The notes under the pieces are model-generated. The model saw only the letters and a program-made list of their open reading frames with translations, did no database searches and was not told the DNA's origin. 64,000 nucleotides of DNA from assembly GCA_945862315.1 (NCBI GenBank), contig CAMAXW010000014.1, positions 1 through 64,000 on the forward strand, in the 5' to 3' direction. This document shows positions 12,854-21,795 of this stretch, one piece after another. Made by a program: the position numbers and the translations under genes. The number at the start of each line of letters is the position of its first letter. The first letter of the stretch is position 1. This DNA comes from Klebsiella pneumoniae (GTDB lineage: Bacteria > Pseudomonadota > Gammaproteobacteria > Ga0077536).

Positions 12854-13472
12854 CCGCGTGGAGTTCGCGGAAACGCACTAACGCACTGGCAAACTTAGCT
12901 TTGATGGTCTCTTTTTCTGCCTGCTTTGCGGTAATAAACCCTTGTTCGTTCACAATCGCACGCCGCTGTTTGGCGATACTCTGTGCGAGGTCCTCGGGTA
13001 CTGGGTGCGCGCTGCGTTCAAGGTCGGCGGCCTGACGAATCAGGTCGTCTAGGGTCTTGTTGAGCTTGACCACTTGGCTGGTGCTGACCTTGACTTGGGC
13101 ATCGATGTTGGAGAGTTGCCCGGCGAGCGCGAGCGCGATGTCTTCTTCGGTGGAAAAAGTATCGAGGAGCACCTTGTCCGCGGCCAGCTGACGTTTGGCG
13201 GCACTGGCGATGGCCTGATCGCTTTCCGCCTTCGCCTTCTGCGCGATGCGATCGGCCACGACTTCCTCGGGCGTTTTGGCCTGTGTTTGCGTGCGTCGAG
13301 TGATGCCGTCGGCGCTTTTCTCGTCGTGCCCAGCTTGCGCATATTCAGCCGGTACGGTATTTCCGCACTCCCGAACACCATCGGCGTTGGTCCAACATTT
13401 AATGCCCGCCCACGCCGTCGGGGTCACGGCGAGGATCATGCTGAAGCAACAGCCCTGCAGAATTTTGCTCAT
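12846..13472 (-). CDS. DUF4124-like secreted coiled-coil protein
   Basis: 208 residues of unknown function. An N-terminal signal peptide (MSKILQGCCFSMILAVTP, cleavage probably after AWA) is followed by a short cysteine-containing motif, KCWTNADGVRECGN, resembling the DUF4124 domain. The remaining roughly 150 residues are rich in Ala, Lys, Glu and Gln and look like a long helical coiled coil. It is probably periplasmic. A start four codons upstream is possible; the chosen one places the signal peptide correctly. The gene converges on slmA with an 8-base overlap. No catalytic motif is seen. Confidence 0.75.
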
Positions 13473-13566
13473 TTTGTTTCTCACCCCTTGGCCAATCTAG
13501 GAGGAACGTCGTGGTTTACTCGCAGTTCGCAAGCCTGTCGGTGTTAGCGACTCCTGCGGGCGCGAC

Positions 13567-14217
13567 TCAAGCCCCCTCAACACCATATTCTGCGCGATAG
13601 GCGCGGATGGCCGCTAAGGGTGCTGCGCTGTCTTGGCGTTCATGAAGGTAGGTCTCTAGGTGCGAGAGATTAACAATGGACAGCACGGGGATGCCGTGCT
13701 GCTGGCGCACTTCCTGAGCGGCCGATAACGGGCCGCCGCCCCGCTCTTGCCGATCGAGCGCGATCATGACGCCCGCTGGCGTTGCGTTGGCGGCGCGAAT
13801 AATGCCCACCGACTCATTGACGGAGGTTCCGGCAGAGATCACGTCGTCCACGATGACGACCTCACCCGCCAGCGGCGCGCCCAGCGTGCTACCCCCTTCA
13901 CCGTGGTCTTTGACTTCTTTGCGGTTGAAGCAAAATGGCACATCGCGGCCGTGTTCGCGGTCTAGCGCAATGGCAATAGCAGCACCCAGTGGAATGCCCT
14001 TGTACGCGGGGCCGAAGAGCATCTCAAAGCGCAGCCCGCTGGCGATGAGGGCGGCTGCGTAGTACTCACCTAGCGCGCGCACGGCGTGGCCTGAGTCAAA
14101 TACGCCGGTATTAAAAAAATAGGGGCTCAGGCGTCCAGATTTCAACGTGAAGCTGCCGAAGCGCAGCGCGCCTCGCGCCACCGCAAATTCAATAAACGCA
14201 CGTTGGTAGTCCTGCAT
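13567..14217 (-). CDS. pyrE: Orotate phosphoribosyltransferase
   Basis: Pyrimidine biosynthesis: transfers ribose-5-phosphate from PRPP to orotate to give OMP. 216 residues, with the conserved [11 protein letters not shown] near residue 27, catalytic-loop [11 protein letters not shown], and PRPP-binding [13 protein letters not shown]. Length matches E. coli PyrE (213). It is divergent from an exonuclease III gene, the same relation as pyrE and crc in Pseudomonas. No leader-peptide attenuator is evident in the 82-base gap. Confidence 0.98.
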   Translation of the reverse strand: MQDYQRAFIEFAVARGALRFGSFTLKSGRLSPYFFNTGVFDSGHAVRALGEYYAAALIASGLRFEMLFGPAYKGIPLGAAIAIALDREHGRDVPFCFNRKEVKDHGEGGSTLGAPLAGEVVIVDDVISAGTSVNESVGIIRAANATPAGVMIALDRQERGGGPLSAAQEVRQQHGIPVLSIVNLSHLETYLHERQDSAAPLAAIRAYRAEYGVEGA

Positions 14218-14299
14218 GAGGGGCTCGTAGGTGAGGAAAGTAACGCTATGATAGTCAGCCGCAGTGGGACTTCCTACACCGTCTTTTTAGGGCAATTTT

Positions 14300-15091
14300 A
14301 TGCGCATCATCACACTCAACTGTAACGGCATCCGCTCGGCCCATCGCAAAGGCATGCTGACGTGGATGGAAGCTCAAGATGCCGATGTGATTTGTTTCCA
14401 GGAAACCAAAGCCCAGTTGGCACAGCTCGAGGATTTACTGCGATCCCCCCCGGGTTGGCACACTTGGTTTGAGGACGCCGTTAAACCGGGTTACAGCGGC
14501 GTGGCGGTGTTTAGCCGCCACCAGCCCGACCGGGTGGTGAGGGGGCTGGACTGGCCGGACTTTGACCGCGAAGGCCGCTATCTGCAGTTGGATTTCGGTA
14601 GCTTGAGCGTGGCCTCGTTGTATTTGCCCTCGGGTTCTTCCAGTGACGAGCGCCAGGTCGCTAAGTTCGATTTTCTAGCGCGTTTGCTGCCGGTCTTGCG
14701 CGCGCGGCGGGCTAGCGCACAGCAGTACATTCTGTGCGGCGACTGGAATATTGCGCATCGGGAAATCGACCTCCGCAATTGGCGTGGCAATCAGAAGAAT
14801 TCCGGTTTTTTGCCAGCCGAGCGCGCCTGGTTAGACCAGCTCTTTGACGAAGTAGGCTACGTGGATGCTTTCCGCGTGGTGAATCAAGCGGCCGACCAAT
14901 ACACGTGGTGGTCCAACCGTGGGCAGGCCCGGGCGAACAACGTGGGTTGGCGCATCGACTACCACATCGTGAGTCCGGGCCTGCGTGAACGGGTACTGGC
15001 GGCGGCTATTTATACGGGCGAGCGGTTTTCGGATCACGCGCCGTTGACGATCGATTACGCCGGGGCGATTGAGGATTTTCGCCAGCCTTAA
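14300..15091 (+). CDS. xthA: Exodeoxyribonuclease III family nuclease
   Basis: 263-residue AP endonuclease/3'-5' exonuclease of the ExoIII family, acting in base-excision repair, perhaps with the Fpg encoded in this window. Active-site residues appear intact: NCNGI (Asn), CFQETK (metal-binding Glu), SLYLPSG (Tyr), GDWNIAH (Asp/Asn), WRIDYH (Asp) and the SDHAP Asp-His pair. The locus beside pyrE is where Pseudomonas carries Crc, an ExoIII relative that has lost several of these residues and works in catabolite repression. The intact site argues for a true nuclease here. It is convergent with metW, three bases away. Confidence 0.92.
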   Translation: MRIITLNCNGIRSAHRKGMLTWMEAQDADVICFQETKAQLAQLEDLLRSPPGWHTWFEDAVKPGYSGVAVFSRHQPDRVVRGLDWPDFDREGRYLQLDFGSLSVASLYLPSGSSSDERQVAKFDFLARLLPVLRARRASAQQYILCGDWNIAHREIDLRNWRGNQKNSGFLPAERAWLDQLFDEVGYVDAFRVVNQAADQYTWWSNRGQARANNVGWRIDYHIVSPGLRERVLAAAIYTGERFSDHAPLTIDYAGAIEDFRQP

Positions 15092-15093
15092 GC

Positions 15094-15690
15094 CTAGCGG
15101 CGACGAAATCGATAGAGCGCGATTTCAGCCAGCAGATTGGGTAGCAGCCGCATCGCGGCAGTCGTGCGGTGCGCGCTATCCAGCGCCTCGCGCTCCAGAA
15201 TCTCCAAGCCTTCGCTGGCACACAGCGCTTCGAAGTCCCGCACCGTGCACATGTGGATATTGGCTGTGTTGTACCAAGTGTTGGGCAGATGTCGGGTGAC
15301 CGGCATGCGGCCAGTGAGCACTTGCAGCCGGCATTTCCAGTGGCCAAAGTTAGGGAAGGTCACGATGGCCTCGCGCCCCACCCGCAGCATCTCCCGCAAG
15401 AGCCGGTCTGGGTAGCGGGTAGCCTGCAGGGTCTGCGTCATGATGACGTAGTCAAACGAATCGTCGTCAAAATCTGACAGCCCGCGGTCCAAGTCCGATT
15501 GAATCACGTTTACACCGGCTTCTAGGCACCGCACGATGTTTTCGCTGTCGATTTCAATGCCGTAGCCAGAGACTCCGCGCGCGGATTTCAGGTGGGCCAG
15601 CAGTGCGCCGTCGCCGCAGCCCAGATCGAGCACTCGGCTGCCATTGCGGATCCACCGCGCGATGAGTGTTTGCTCCTCGCGCATGGTCAC
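15094..15690 (-). CDS. metW: Methionine biosynthesis protein MetW
   Basis: 198-residue methyltransferase-like protein with SAM-binding motif [12 protein letters not shown] near residue 20 and acidic IEID at strand two. MetW is encoded with metX in many proteobacteria and is needed for or boosts homoserine acylation; its exact biochemical role is not settled. Its start overlaps the metX stop as ATGA, so the two are translationally coupled. It is the last gene of the leftward proC-yggT-yggU-metX-metW operon. Confidence 0.95.
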   Translation of the reverse strand: MTMREEQTLIARWIRNGSRVLDLGCGDGALLAHLKSARGVSGYGIEIDSENIVRCLEAGVNVIQSDLDRGLSDFDDDSFDYVIMTQTLQATRYPDRLLREMLRVGREAIVTFPNFGHWKCRLQVLTGRMPVTRHLPNTWYNTANIHMCTVRDFEALCASEGLEILEREALDSAHRTTAAMRLLPNLLAEIALYRFRRR

Positions 15691-16841
15691 GCCGGCGCCC
15701 CTGCGATCGGCATTTGCTGAAAATAGGTGCGTAGCACCCGGTGGTAGAGCGGTACTTCGAGCAAGAAGGAGTCATGTCCCTGTTCCGACTCAATCTCGAC
15801 GTAGCTGACGTCGCGATCGGCATCCAGCAGGGCCCGCACAATTTCCCGTGAGCGAGCGGGGGCGAACCGCCAATCGCTGCTGAAAGAGACCACCAAAAAG
15901 CGCGCGCTCGCGCCAGCCAGCGCTTTGCGCAGGTCGTGATCCGGGGCGTTTGCCGCGGGGTCGAAGTAGTCGAGCGATTTCGTCATCAGCAGATAGGTGT
16001 TGGCATCAAAGCGCTTAACGAAGGATTCGCCTTGATGCCGCAGATAACTTTCAATTTCAAACTCGACGTCGAAGCCGAAATTGAGTTTGCCGTCGCGTAA
16101 CTCGCGCCCAAAGCGCGACATCAGGACATCGTCTGACAAATACGTGATGTGTCCCAGCATGCGCGCCAACATCAAACCATGCGCGGGCACCACGCCTTGC
16201 TCGAAATAGCGTCCCCCGTGGAAATTAGCATCAGAGCGAATGGCGTGCCGCGCCACCTCGTTAAAGGCGATGTTCTGCGTGGTGAGTTTGGCCGCCGCCG
16301 CGATCACGAGGGCATGCCGCACGCGATCGGGGAAATCCACCGCCCATTGCAGCGCCTGCATCCCGCCTAAGCTGCCACCCACGACTGCCGCCCAGCACTC
16401 GATGCCTAACGCATCGGCAAGTCGGGCTTGGGTTTTCACCCAGTCGCGCACGGTAACAAAGGGAAAATCTGGGCCATAAGGCTGGGCGGTTGCCGGATTG
16501 ATACTCAAGGGCCCGGTCGAGCCGGCACAGCCTCCGAGATTATTGGGCGACACGACGAAGAATCGACGGGTGTCTAGCGGCTTGCCGGGGCCGATGAGAT
16601 TGTCCCACCAGCCGGGTCGTTGTGATCCGGGCTCATGGTAGCCCGCCGCGTGGTGGTCACCGCTCAGCGCATGGCAAATAAGCACCGCGTTATCGCGGGC
16701 CGCGTTGAGTTCGCCATAGGTCTCAAAGACCAGTTCGTAGTGATCAAGCGTGGCGCCACTGTCGAGCTCAAGTGGCTCGGTGAAGGCGCGTCGCTGGGGA
16801 GTTACCAGTCCGACGCTGTCGTGAGGGAATCCGTTTGACAT
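15687..16841 (-). CDS. metX: Homoserine O-acyltransferase MetX
   Basis: First committed step of methionine synthesis: acylates homoserine for later sulfhydrylation. 384-residue alpha/beta hydrolase with [12 protein letters not shown], containing the nucleophile serine, and the C-terminal [10 protein letters not shown] with the catalytic histidine; Asp lies near FSSDWRF. The start [11 protein letters not shown] is chosen because family homology begins there. In gammaproteobacteria that pair MetX with MetW the substrate is often succinyl-CoA rather than acetyl-CoA (family knowledge); the donor cannot be decided here. It overlaps metW by four bases. Confidence 0.95.
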   Translation of the reverse strand: MSNGFPHDSVGLVTPQRRAFTEPLELDSGATLDHYELVFETYGELNAARDNAVLICHALSGDHHAAGYHEPGSQRPGWWDNLIGPGKPLDTRRFFVVSPNNLGGCAGSTGPLSINPATAQPYGPDFPFVTVRDWVKTQARLADALGIECWAAVVGGSLGGMQALQWAVDFPDRVRHALVIAAAAKLTTQNIAFNEVARHAIRSDANFHGGRYFEQGVVPAHGLMLARMLGHITYLSDDVLMSRFGRELRDGKLNFGFDVEFEIESYLRHQGESFVKRFDANTYLLMTKSLDYFDPAANAPDHDLRKALAGASARFLVVSFSSDWRFAPARSREIVRALLDADRDVSYVEIESEQGHDSFLLEVPLYHRVLRTYFQQMPIAGAPA

Positions 16842-16884
16842 GAACTCTGGGCGAGGCTGCGGCGAGGGGCGCGGGGAGCCGAGT

Positions 16885-17217
16885 CTAAAGACTGGGGTTA
16901 GGGCACGCAACCGCGCCCCGCAGGTCGATAAACCAGTCCGGCAGCGCCGCCGGGCAAGGCAGGCTCACGGTTTTGTGATGGCTGTGCACGCCATGGGTAA
17001 TGTGGATGCTTTGGCGCGGCACTTTGAACTCACGGGCCAGCAGGGTGAGCAACGCGGTGTTGGCTTTGTCGTCTACCGGTGGGGCGCTGAGCCGTACCTT
17101 AAGCCGCCCGCCATGGACGGCCTCGATCCCCTCCCGTTGGCTGCGCGGTTGCACGCGCAAACGCAGAATCAGGCCCTCTGCCCGTTGTTCGCACCAATCG
17201 CTGTGTTGGGTGCTCAG
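16885..17217 (-). CDS. yggU: DUF167/YggU family protein with probable CTG start
   Basis: About 110 residues of unknown function. The core [12 protein letters not shown] followed by [17 protein letters not shown] is the DUF167/YggU signature. Family members normally have about 15-20 residues before LRVQP, and here those residues ([12 protein letters not shown]) are in frame, but no ATG, GTG or TTG precedes them. A CTG at 17217 overlaps the yggT stop as CTGA, the same four-base geometry used elsewhere in this operon, so it is taken as the start. A conservative alternative is TTG at 17160, which would remove the first strand of the fold. Confidence 0.72.
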   Translation of the reverse strand: MSTQHSDWCEQRAEGLILRLRVQPRSQREGIEAVHGGRLKVRLSAPPVDDKANTALLTLLAREFKVPRQSIHITHGVHSHHKTVSLPCPAALPDWFIDLRGAVACPNPSL

Positions 17218-17789
17218 AGCAGCGAGAGTCCGAAGTCGCGCAGCGGCGTGACCCCCAACATGATGACCAACTGTAGCCCCATCAGGGCCGCCATCGGTGA
17301 TAGGTCAAGACCTCCCAGCGCCGGCAAGCGCGCGCGCAGCGGCTGGAGCAGTGGCGCGGTGATCGAATCCGCCAGCGACAGCACAGGATTGCGGCCGCCT
17401 GGCGCCACCCAACTCGCGACCACCTGAATCAAAATGGCGAAGCTCAGCAGATAAATCATTTTTAACAACAGCCCGGCGAGGGCTACGACAAGTAGCCCAC
17501 TGGGCCGGGTGCTGCCGCCGGCGAGCTGCACGGAAATGCCGATATTGAGCAGTTGCAGCACCAGCACCAGTACGACGCTGGCGGTGTCGATACGCCCCGC
17601 GGCCGGGATATAGCGGCGCAGTGGGCGCAGCAGGGGATTGGTCATTTTGACCACGGCCTGTGACAGCGGGTTATAGAAATCCGCGCGTGCCCACTGCAGC
17701 AACAACCGTAGCAGCACCGCACCGATGTATAAGCCGAAGAGGGTGTCGAGCACGAAAACCGCGGCGCCGGCGACATAACCGCCGCTCAT
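17214..17789 (-). CDS. yggT: YggT family integral membrane protein
   Basis: 191 residues with two copies of the YggT repeat, each a pair of hydrophobic helices: roughly residues 8-90 with NPLSQAVVKMTNPLLRPLRRYIP, here seen as the motif NPLLRPLRR, and 100-185 with SITAPLLQPLRA. The proteins are inner-membrane and poorly characterised; roles in osmotic tolerance or envelope assembly have been proposed. Start overlaps the proC stop as ATGA. The association with proC is widely conserved. Confidence 0.92.
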   Translation of the reverse strand: MSGGYVAGAAVFVLDTLFGLYIGAVLLRLLLQWARADFYNPLSQAVVKMTNPLLRPLRRYIPAAGRIDTASVVLVLVLQLLNIGISVQLAGGSTRPSGLLVVALAGLLLKMIYLLSFAILIQVVASWVAPGGRNPVLSLADSITAPLLQPLRARLPALGGLDLSPMAALMGLQLVIMLGVTPLRDFGLSLL

Positions 17790-18610
17790 GGGGCGCCAAA
17801 TTCCTCGGCCAGCGTGCGTGAGCGGTCGCGCGCGGCACGCAGTGCACGCTGGAATAGCGCATCAAGGTTACCTTCGTCCAAGACTTGGAGCGCACGTTCG
17901 GTGGTGCCACCGGGTGAGGTGACCTGCACGCGCAAGACGGACGGTGGCAGCGGTGATCCCTGCGCGAGCGCGGCGGCGCCACCCACGGTTTCCAGCGCTA
18001 AGGCGCGTGCCAGCGGTGCTGGCAAACCCAAATCAACCCCAGCTTCTTCCAAACACTCGAGGAGTCTAAAGACGTAGGCTGGGCCGCTGCCGGAGAGCGC
18101 CGTGACGGCGTCCATTTGGGATTCGTCCTCCAGCCAATGCACTTGCCCAACGGCGCCCATAATGGTCGTTGCCAGCGCCCGCTGTGCGGTGCTGACTTCC
18201 GGTGTGGCGTACAGCGCTGCCGTGCCGCGTCGAATCAGTGCGGGCGTGTTTGGCATACTGCGAACGATGGCGGTGGCCGGGCCCAGCCAACCCGCGAGGG
18301 TGGTGGTGGTAATGCCTGCGGCAATCGACAACACCAACATCTGCGCGAGTCCGGGCACCTCGCTGAGTTCGCGAGTCAGGGCGCGCATCTGCTGGGGTTT
18401 GACGGCCAGTACGAGCACCGAGGCGCCCGCCAAGGCGGTTGCGTTGTCAGGGCACACGGTCACCCCGAGGGTATCGCCTAGGCGCTGAGCCGCGGCGTGG
18501 AGGGTGTCGGCGACGCGGATAGACCGCGGGGCATGGCCCCCCTTGACCAACCCACCCGCGAGTGCGAGGCCCATGTTGCCGGCGCCAATCAAGGCAATGG
18601 TGTCAGTCAT
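17786..18610 (-). CDS. proC: Pyrroline-5-carboxylate reductase
   Basis: Last step of proline synthesis: reduces pyrroline-5-carboxylate with NAD(P)H. 274 residues. N-terminal Rossmann motif IALIGAGNMGLALAGGL, mid-protein ALSGSGPAYVF, and the family signature VTSPGGTTERAL near residue 235. It precedes yggT with a four-base overlap and follows yggS after 57 bases on the same strand. proA, the enzyme supplying its substrate, lies about 25 kb to the right. Confidence 0.97.
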   Translation of the reverse strand: MTDTIALIGAGNMGLALAGGLVKGGHAPRSIRVADTLHAAAQRLGDTLGVTVCPDNATALAGASVLVLAVKPQQMRALTRELSEVPGLAQMLVLSIAAGITTTTLAGWLGPATAIVRSMPNTPALIRRGTAALYATPEVSTAQRALATTIMGAVGQVHWLEDESQMDAVTALSGSGPAYVFRLLECLEEAGVDLGLPAPLARALALETVGGAAALAQGSPLPPSVLRVQVTSPGGTTERALQVLDEGNLDALFQRALRAARDRSRTLAEEFGAP

Positions 18611-18667
18611 AAAAATTGCTGCTACAGCTGGGGACTCACGCGCGAGTTTAGCACCTTCGCTGGCGTC

Positions 18668-19351
18668 TCAGTTCGCGCTGCGCGGGCCAAATAGCGCCGT
18701 GCCGATGCGCACCAGGGTGGCACCCTCGGCAATGGCCGCGGCGAAATCTGCAGAGGTGCCCATGGAGAGTTCCGCTAGTCCCGGACCACCCAGCGCATCA
18801 CGTAGCTCTCTGAGCTGGCGAAAGGGTAGGCGCTGTTCACGCTCGGTGGCGGTTGGGGCCGGCAGACACATGAGGCCCCGCAGCGTGAGTTGCGGCAAGC
18901 TACGTACGAGGGCCACGAGTGCCGGCAACCCCGCGGGCTCAACCCCGGCTTTGGAGGCCTCACCGCTGACATTGACCTCGATGAGGCATTGCAGCGCCGG
19001 CTGCGTGGCGGGCCTTTGCGCGGAGAGGCGCGTGGCTATTTCGGCCCGATCCAAGGTATGCACCCAGTCAAAATTGGCGGCGATGTCGCGGGTTTTGTTG
19101 CGCTGTATCCGCCCAATAAAATGCCAACTTAAGTTGAGGTCGGCCAATGCCGCCATTTTAGGCAGCGCTTCTTGGACATAATTCTCGCCGAAGGCCGTTT
19201 GTCCCGCGGCGGCCAGTGCGCGCAGCGCCGCGGCCGGCTGCTGCTTGCTGACCGCCAGCAGGGTGGGTGGGCTTTCTGTGCGATTGGCTTGCGCCGCTGC
19301 CAACGCAATGTCAGCGCACACCAAGGCAAATGTTGCGTTGGCTTCACGCAT
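18668..19351 (-). CDS. yggS: PLP homeostasis protein (YggS/PLPBP)
   Basis: 227 residues with a single alanine-racemase-like TIM barrel. The pyridoxal-phosphate lysine sits in LLAVSKQQPA (about residue 36), with GENYVQE, WHFIGRIQRNK and the C-terminal phosphate-binding SMGTSADF. These proteins bind PLP without known catalysis and keep vitamin B6 and amino-acid pools balanced. It is first in the leftward yggS-proC cluster and divergent from the pilT group, as in many gammaproteobacteria. Confidence 0.96.
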   Translation of the reverse strand: MREANATFALVCADIALAAAQANRTESPPTLLAVSKQQPAAALRALAAAGQTAFGENYVQEALPKMAALADLNLSWHFIGRIQRNKTRDIAANFDWVHTLDRAEIATRLSAQRPATQPALQCLIEVNVSGEASKAGVEPAGLPALVALVRSLPQLTLRGLMCLPAPTATEREQRLPFRQLRELRDALGGPGLAELSMGTSADFAAAIAEGATLVRIGTALFGPRSAN

Positions 19352-19512
19352 GCGCGTGCCAAAATGCTTGCACCGGCAGGTCCCTCAGTCTGCCGCAGGG
19401 CAGAATTACAGATGGTGAATTAATTTGCTGTGGCGCTGGTTATTACGCCGTCGCTCGAACATTGTACCTAGGGTGCGCGTAGCATCATCCGGAATGAACG
19501 AAGGAGCTTTTG

Positions 19513-20547
19513 ATGGATATCGGCGAACTCTTGGCTTTTAGCGTCAAGAACGGTGCTTCTGATCTGCACTTGTCGGCCGGCTTGCCGCCGATGATTCGGG
19601 TGGACGGCGATATTCGGCGCATTAATGTCCCGTCGATGCCCCACAAAGATGTCCACGATTTGGTCTACGACATCATGAACGACAAGCAGCGCAAGGATTA
19701 CGAAGAATTTCTCGAATGCGATTTTTCCTTCGAAATCCCCGGTCTGGCACGCTTCCGGGTCAACGCGTTTAACCACAATCGTGGCTCGGGCGCCGTGTTT
19801 CGCACCATTCCTTCCAAAATTCTGTCGCTCGAAGATCTCAAAGCCCCCGCCATTTTCAAAGACATCTCGGATTTTCCGCGCGGCGTGGTGCTGGTCACCG
19901 GCCCGACAGGATCCGGTAAATCGACCACCTTGGCGGCCATGGTGAACCACAAGAATGAAACGGAATATGGGCATATTCTGACCATCGAAGACCCCATTGA
20001 ATTCGTCCATCAAAGTAAGAAATGTCTGATCAACCAGCGTGAGGTGCATCGGGATACCTTAGGCTTCAACGAGGCCCTGCGCTCGGCGCTGCGCGAAGAT
20101 CCGGACACCATCCTCGTGGGCGAAATGCGCGATCTCGAAACCATTCGGCTGGCGCTGACCGCCGCCGAGACCGGACATTTGGTGTTTGGCACCCTCCACA
20201 CCAGCTCGGCGGCCAAAACTATCGATCGGATCGTTGATGTGTTCCCGGCCGATGAAAAAGACATGGTCAGGGCGATGCTGTCGGAGTCGTTGCGGGCGGT
20301 GATTTCGCAAAATTTGCTGAAGCGCAATGGTGGAGGGCGCATCGCGGCCCATGAGATCATGTTGGGCACGCCGGCGATTCGTAATCTCATCCGCGAGAAC
20401 AAAATCGCGCAAATGTATTCGGCGATTCAAACCGGGCAACAGCATGGCATGCAGACGCTGGATCAATGCATGCAGCACATGGTCCAGAAAGGCCAGATTT
20501 CCCGCGCCGAAGCTAAACTAAAAGCCCAAAACAAAGACCTATTTTGA
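19513..20547 (+). CDS. pilT: Type IV pilus retraction ATPase PilT
   Basis: Hexameric motor that depolymerises type IV pili, giving twitching motility and DNA uptake. 344 residues. PAS-like N-terminal domain, Walker A GPTGSGKST (about residues 131-139), Asp box IEDPIEF, Walker B ILVGEMRD, His box GTLHTSSA, and the PilT-specific AIRNLIRE motif near the C-terminus. The ATG at 19513 is preceded by AAGGAG at good spacing. First of three tandem retraction ATPase genes. Confidence 0.97.
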   Translation: MDIGELLAFSVKNGASDLHLSAGLPPMIRVDGDIRRINVPSMPHKDVHDLVYDIMNDKQRKDYEEFLECDFSFEIPGLARFRVNAFNHNRGSGAVFRTIPSKILSLEDLKAPAIFKDISDFPRGVVLVTGPTGSGKSTTLAAMVNHKNETEYGHILTIEDPIEFVHQSKKCLINQREVHRDTLGFNEALRSALREDPDTILVGEMRDLETIRLALTAAETGHLVFGTLHTSSAAKTIDRIVDVFPADEKDMVRAMLSESLRAVISQNLLKRNGGGRIAAHEIMLGTPAIRNLIRENKIAQMYSAIQTGQQHGMQTLDQCMQHMVQKGQISRAEAKLKAQNKDLF

Positions 20548-20595
20548 ATTCCTTAACGCTGCAAAATCGGGCTACCCCCGAGCAGGAGATTACCC

Positions 20596-21765
20596 ATGGA
20601 ACGTGAACAAGCCATCAAGTACATGCGGGACCTGCTGAAGCTGATGGTCGACAAAAAGGGCTCTGACCTCTTCATTACCGTCGATTTTCCGCCGGCGATT
20701 AAAATGGACGGCAAAGTGATGCCGGTCTCCAAGACCAAGCTGACGGCTGAGAACACTAAAGCGCTCTCCTACGCCATCATGAACGACCGCCAACTCAAGG
20801 AATACGAGGGTACCAAAGAGTGTAATTTCGCGATTTCACCCGCCGGCATCGGTCGTTTCCGGGTGAACGCTTTTATTCAGCAGGGCCACAACGGGATGGT
20901 GTTGCGCGCCATTGAGACCACCGTGCCGACGCTGGACAACCTCGGCTTGCCCGCGGTGTTGAAAGAGGTTTGCATGAGCAAGCGCGGGCTGGTGATCATG
21001 GTGGGTGGGACGGGCTCGGGAAAATCCACTTCCCTTGCGGCGATGCTCAATCATCGCAACGAAAACAGCTTCGGCCACATCATTACCATCGAGGATCCCA
21101 TTGAGTACATCCATGCGCACCGCAACTGTGTGATCACGCAACGCGAAGTGGGAGTGGATACCGATGACTGGGGCATCGCGCTCAAAAACACCTTGCGGCA
21201 GGCGCCCGATGTCATTTTGTTGGGTGAAATTCGTGACCGCGCGACCATGGAATTTGGCCTGGCCTTTGCCGAAACCGGCCATTTAGCGATGGCCACACTG
21301 CATGCCAACAGCGCGAATCAGGCGCTGGATCGCATCATTAACTTCTTTCCCGAGGAGCGGCATCAGCAGTTGTTTATGGATTTGTCGCTCAACATGAAAG
21401 CGATCATCTCGCAGCGGCTGCTGAAAAAAGTCGACGGACGCGGGCGCGCCGCCGCCATCGAGGTGATGCTGAACTCCCCACTCATTGCGGACCTCATTCT
21501 CAAGGGCGAAATTCACACCATCAAAGAAGTCATGGGCAAGTCCAACGAGCTCGGCATGAAGACCTTCGATCAAGCCTTGTTTGATCTGTATGAGGGCGAT
21601 CATATTTCTTATGAGGATGCACTGCGTAACGCCGATTCGATGAATGAGCTGCGCTTGCAGATCAAGTTAAAGGGCAAGCACGCAAAAACGCAGGACCGGC
21701 TGGCCGGGTTGGAGCATCTCAGTCTGGAGAGCGACGAGGAAAACAAAGGCCTAATGATGCGCTAG
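20596..21765 (+). CDS. pilU: Type IV pilus retraction ATPase PilU
   Basis: 389-residue PilT paralogue. Walker A GGTGSGKST, Walker B ILLGEIRDRAT and His-box ATLHANSA are intact. In place of PilT's AIRNLIRE it has LIADLILKGE, and it has the longer C-terminal tail (from about residue 350) typical of PilU. PilU works with PilT, adding force to retraction (family knowledge). It starts 48 bases after pilT with AGGAGA as ribosome-binding site. Confidence 0.95.
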   Translation: MEREQAIKYMRDLLKLMVDKKGSDLFITVDFPPAIKMDGKVMPVSKTKLTAENTKALSYAIMNDRQLKEYEGTKECNFAISPAGIGRFRVNAFIQQGHNGMVLRAIETTVPTLDNLGLPAVLKEVCMSKRGLVIMVGGTGSGKSTSLAAMLNHRNENSFGHIITIEDPIEYIHAHRNCVITQREVGVDTDDWGIALKNTLRQAPDVILLGEIRDRATMEFGLAFAETGHLAMATLHANSANQALDRIINFFPEERHQQLFMDLSLNMKAIISQRLLKKVDGRGRAAAIEVMLNSPLIADLILKGEIHTIKEVMGKSNELGMKTFDQALFDLYEGDHISYEDALRNADSMNELRLQIKLKGKHAKTQDRLAGLEHLSLESDEENKGLMMR

Positions 21766-21795
21766 GCGCGCGCCTTCGCACCGTAGGAAAAAATC

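Noticed and set aside
19340-19366. TTGGCACG element resembling a sigma54 -24 box before yggS
   Set aside because: The -12 part would be the yggS start codon itself and the spacing is one base short, so it cannot serve yggS.
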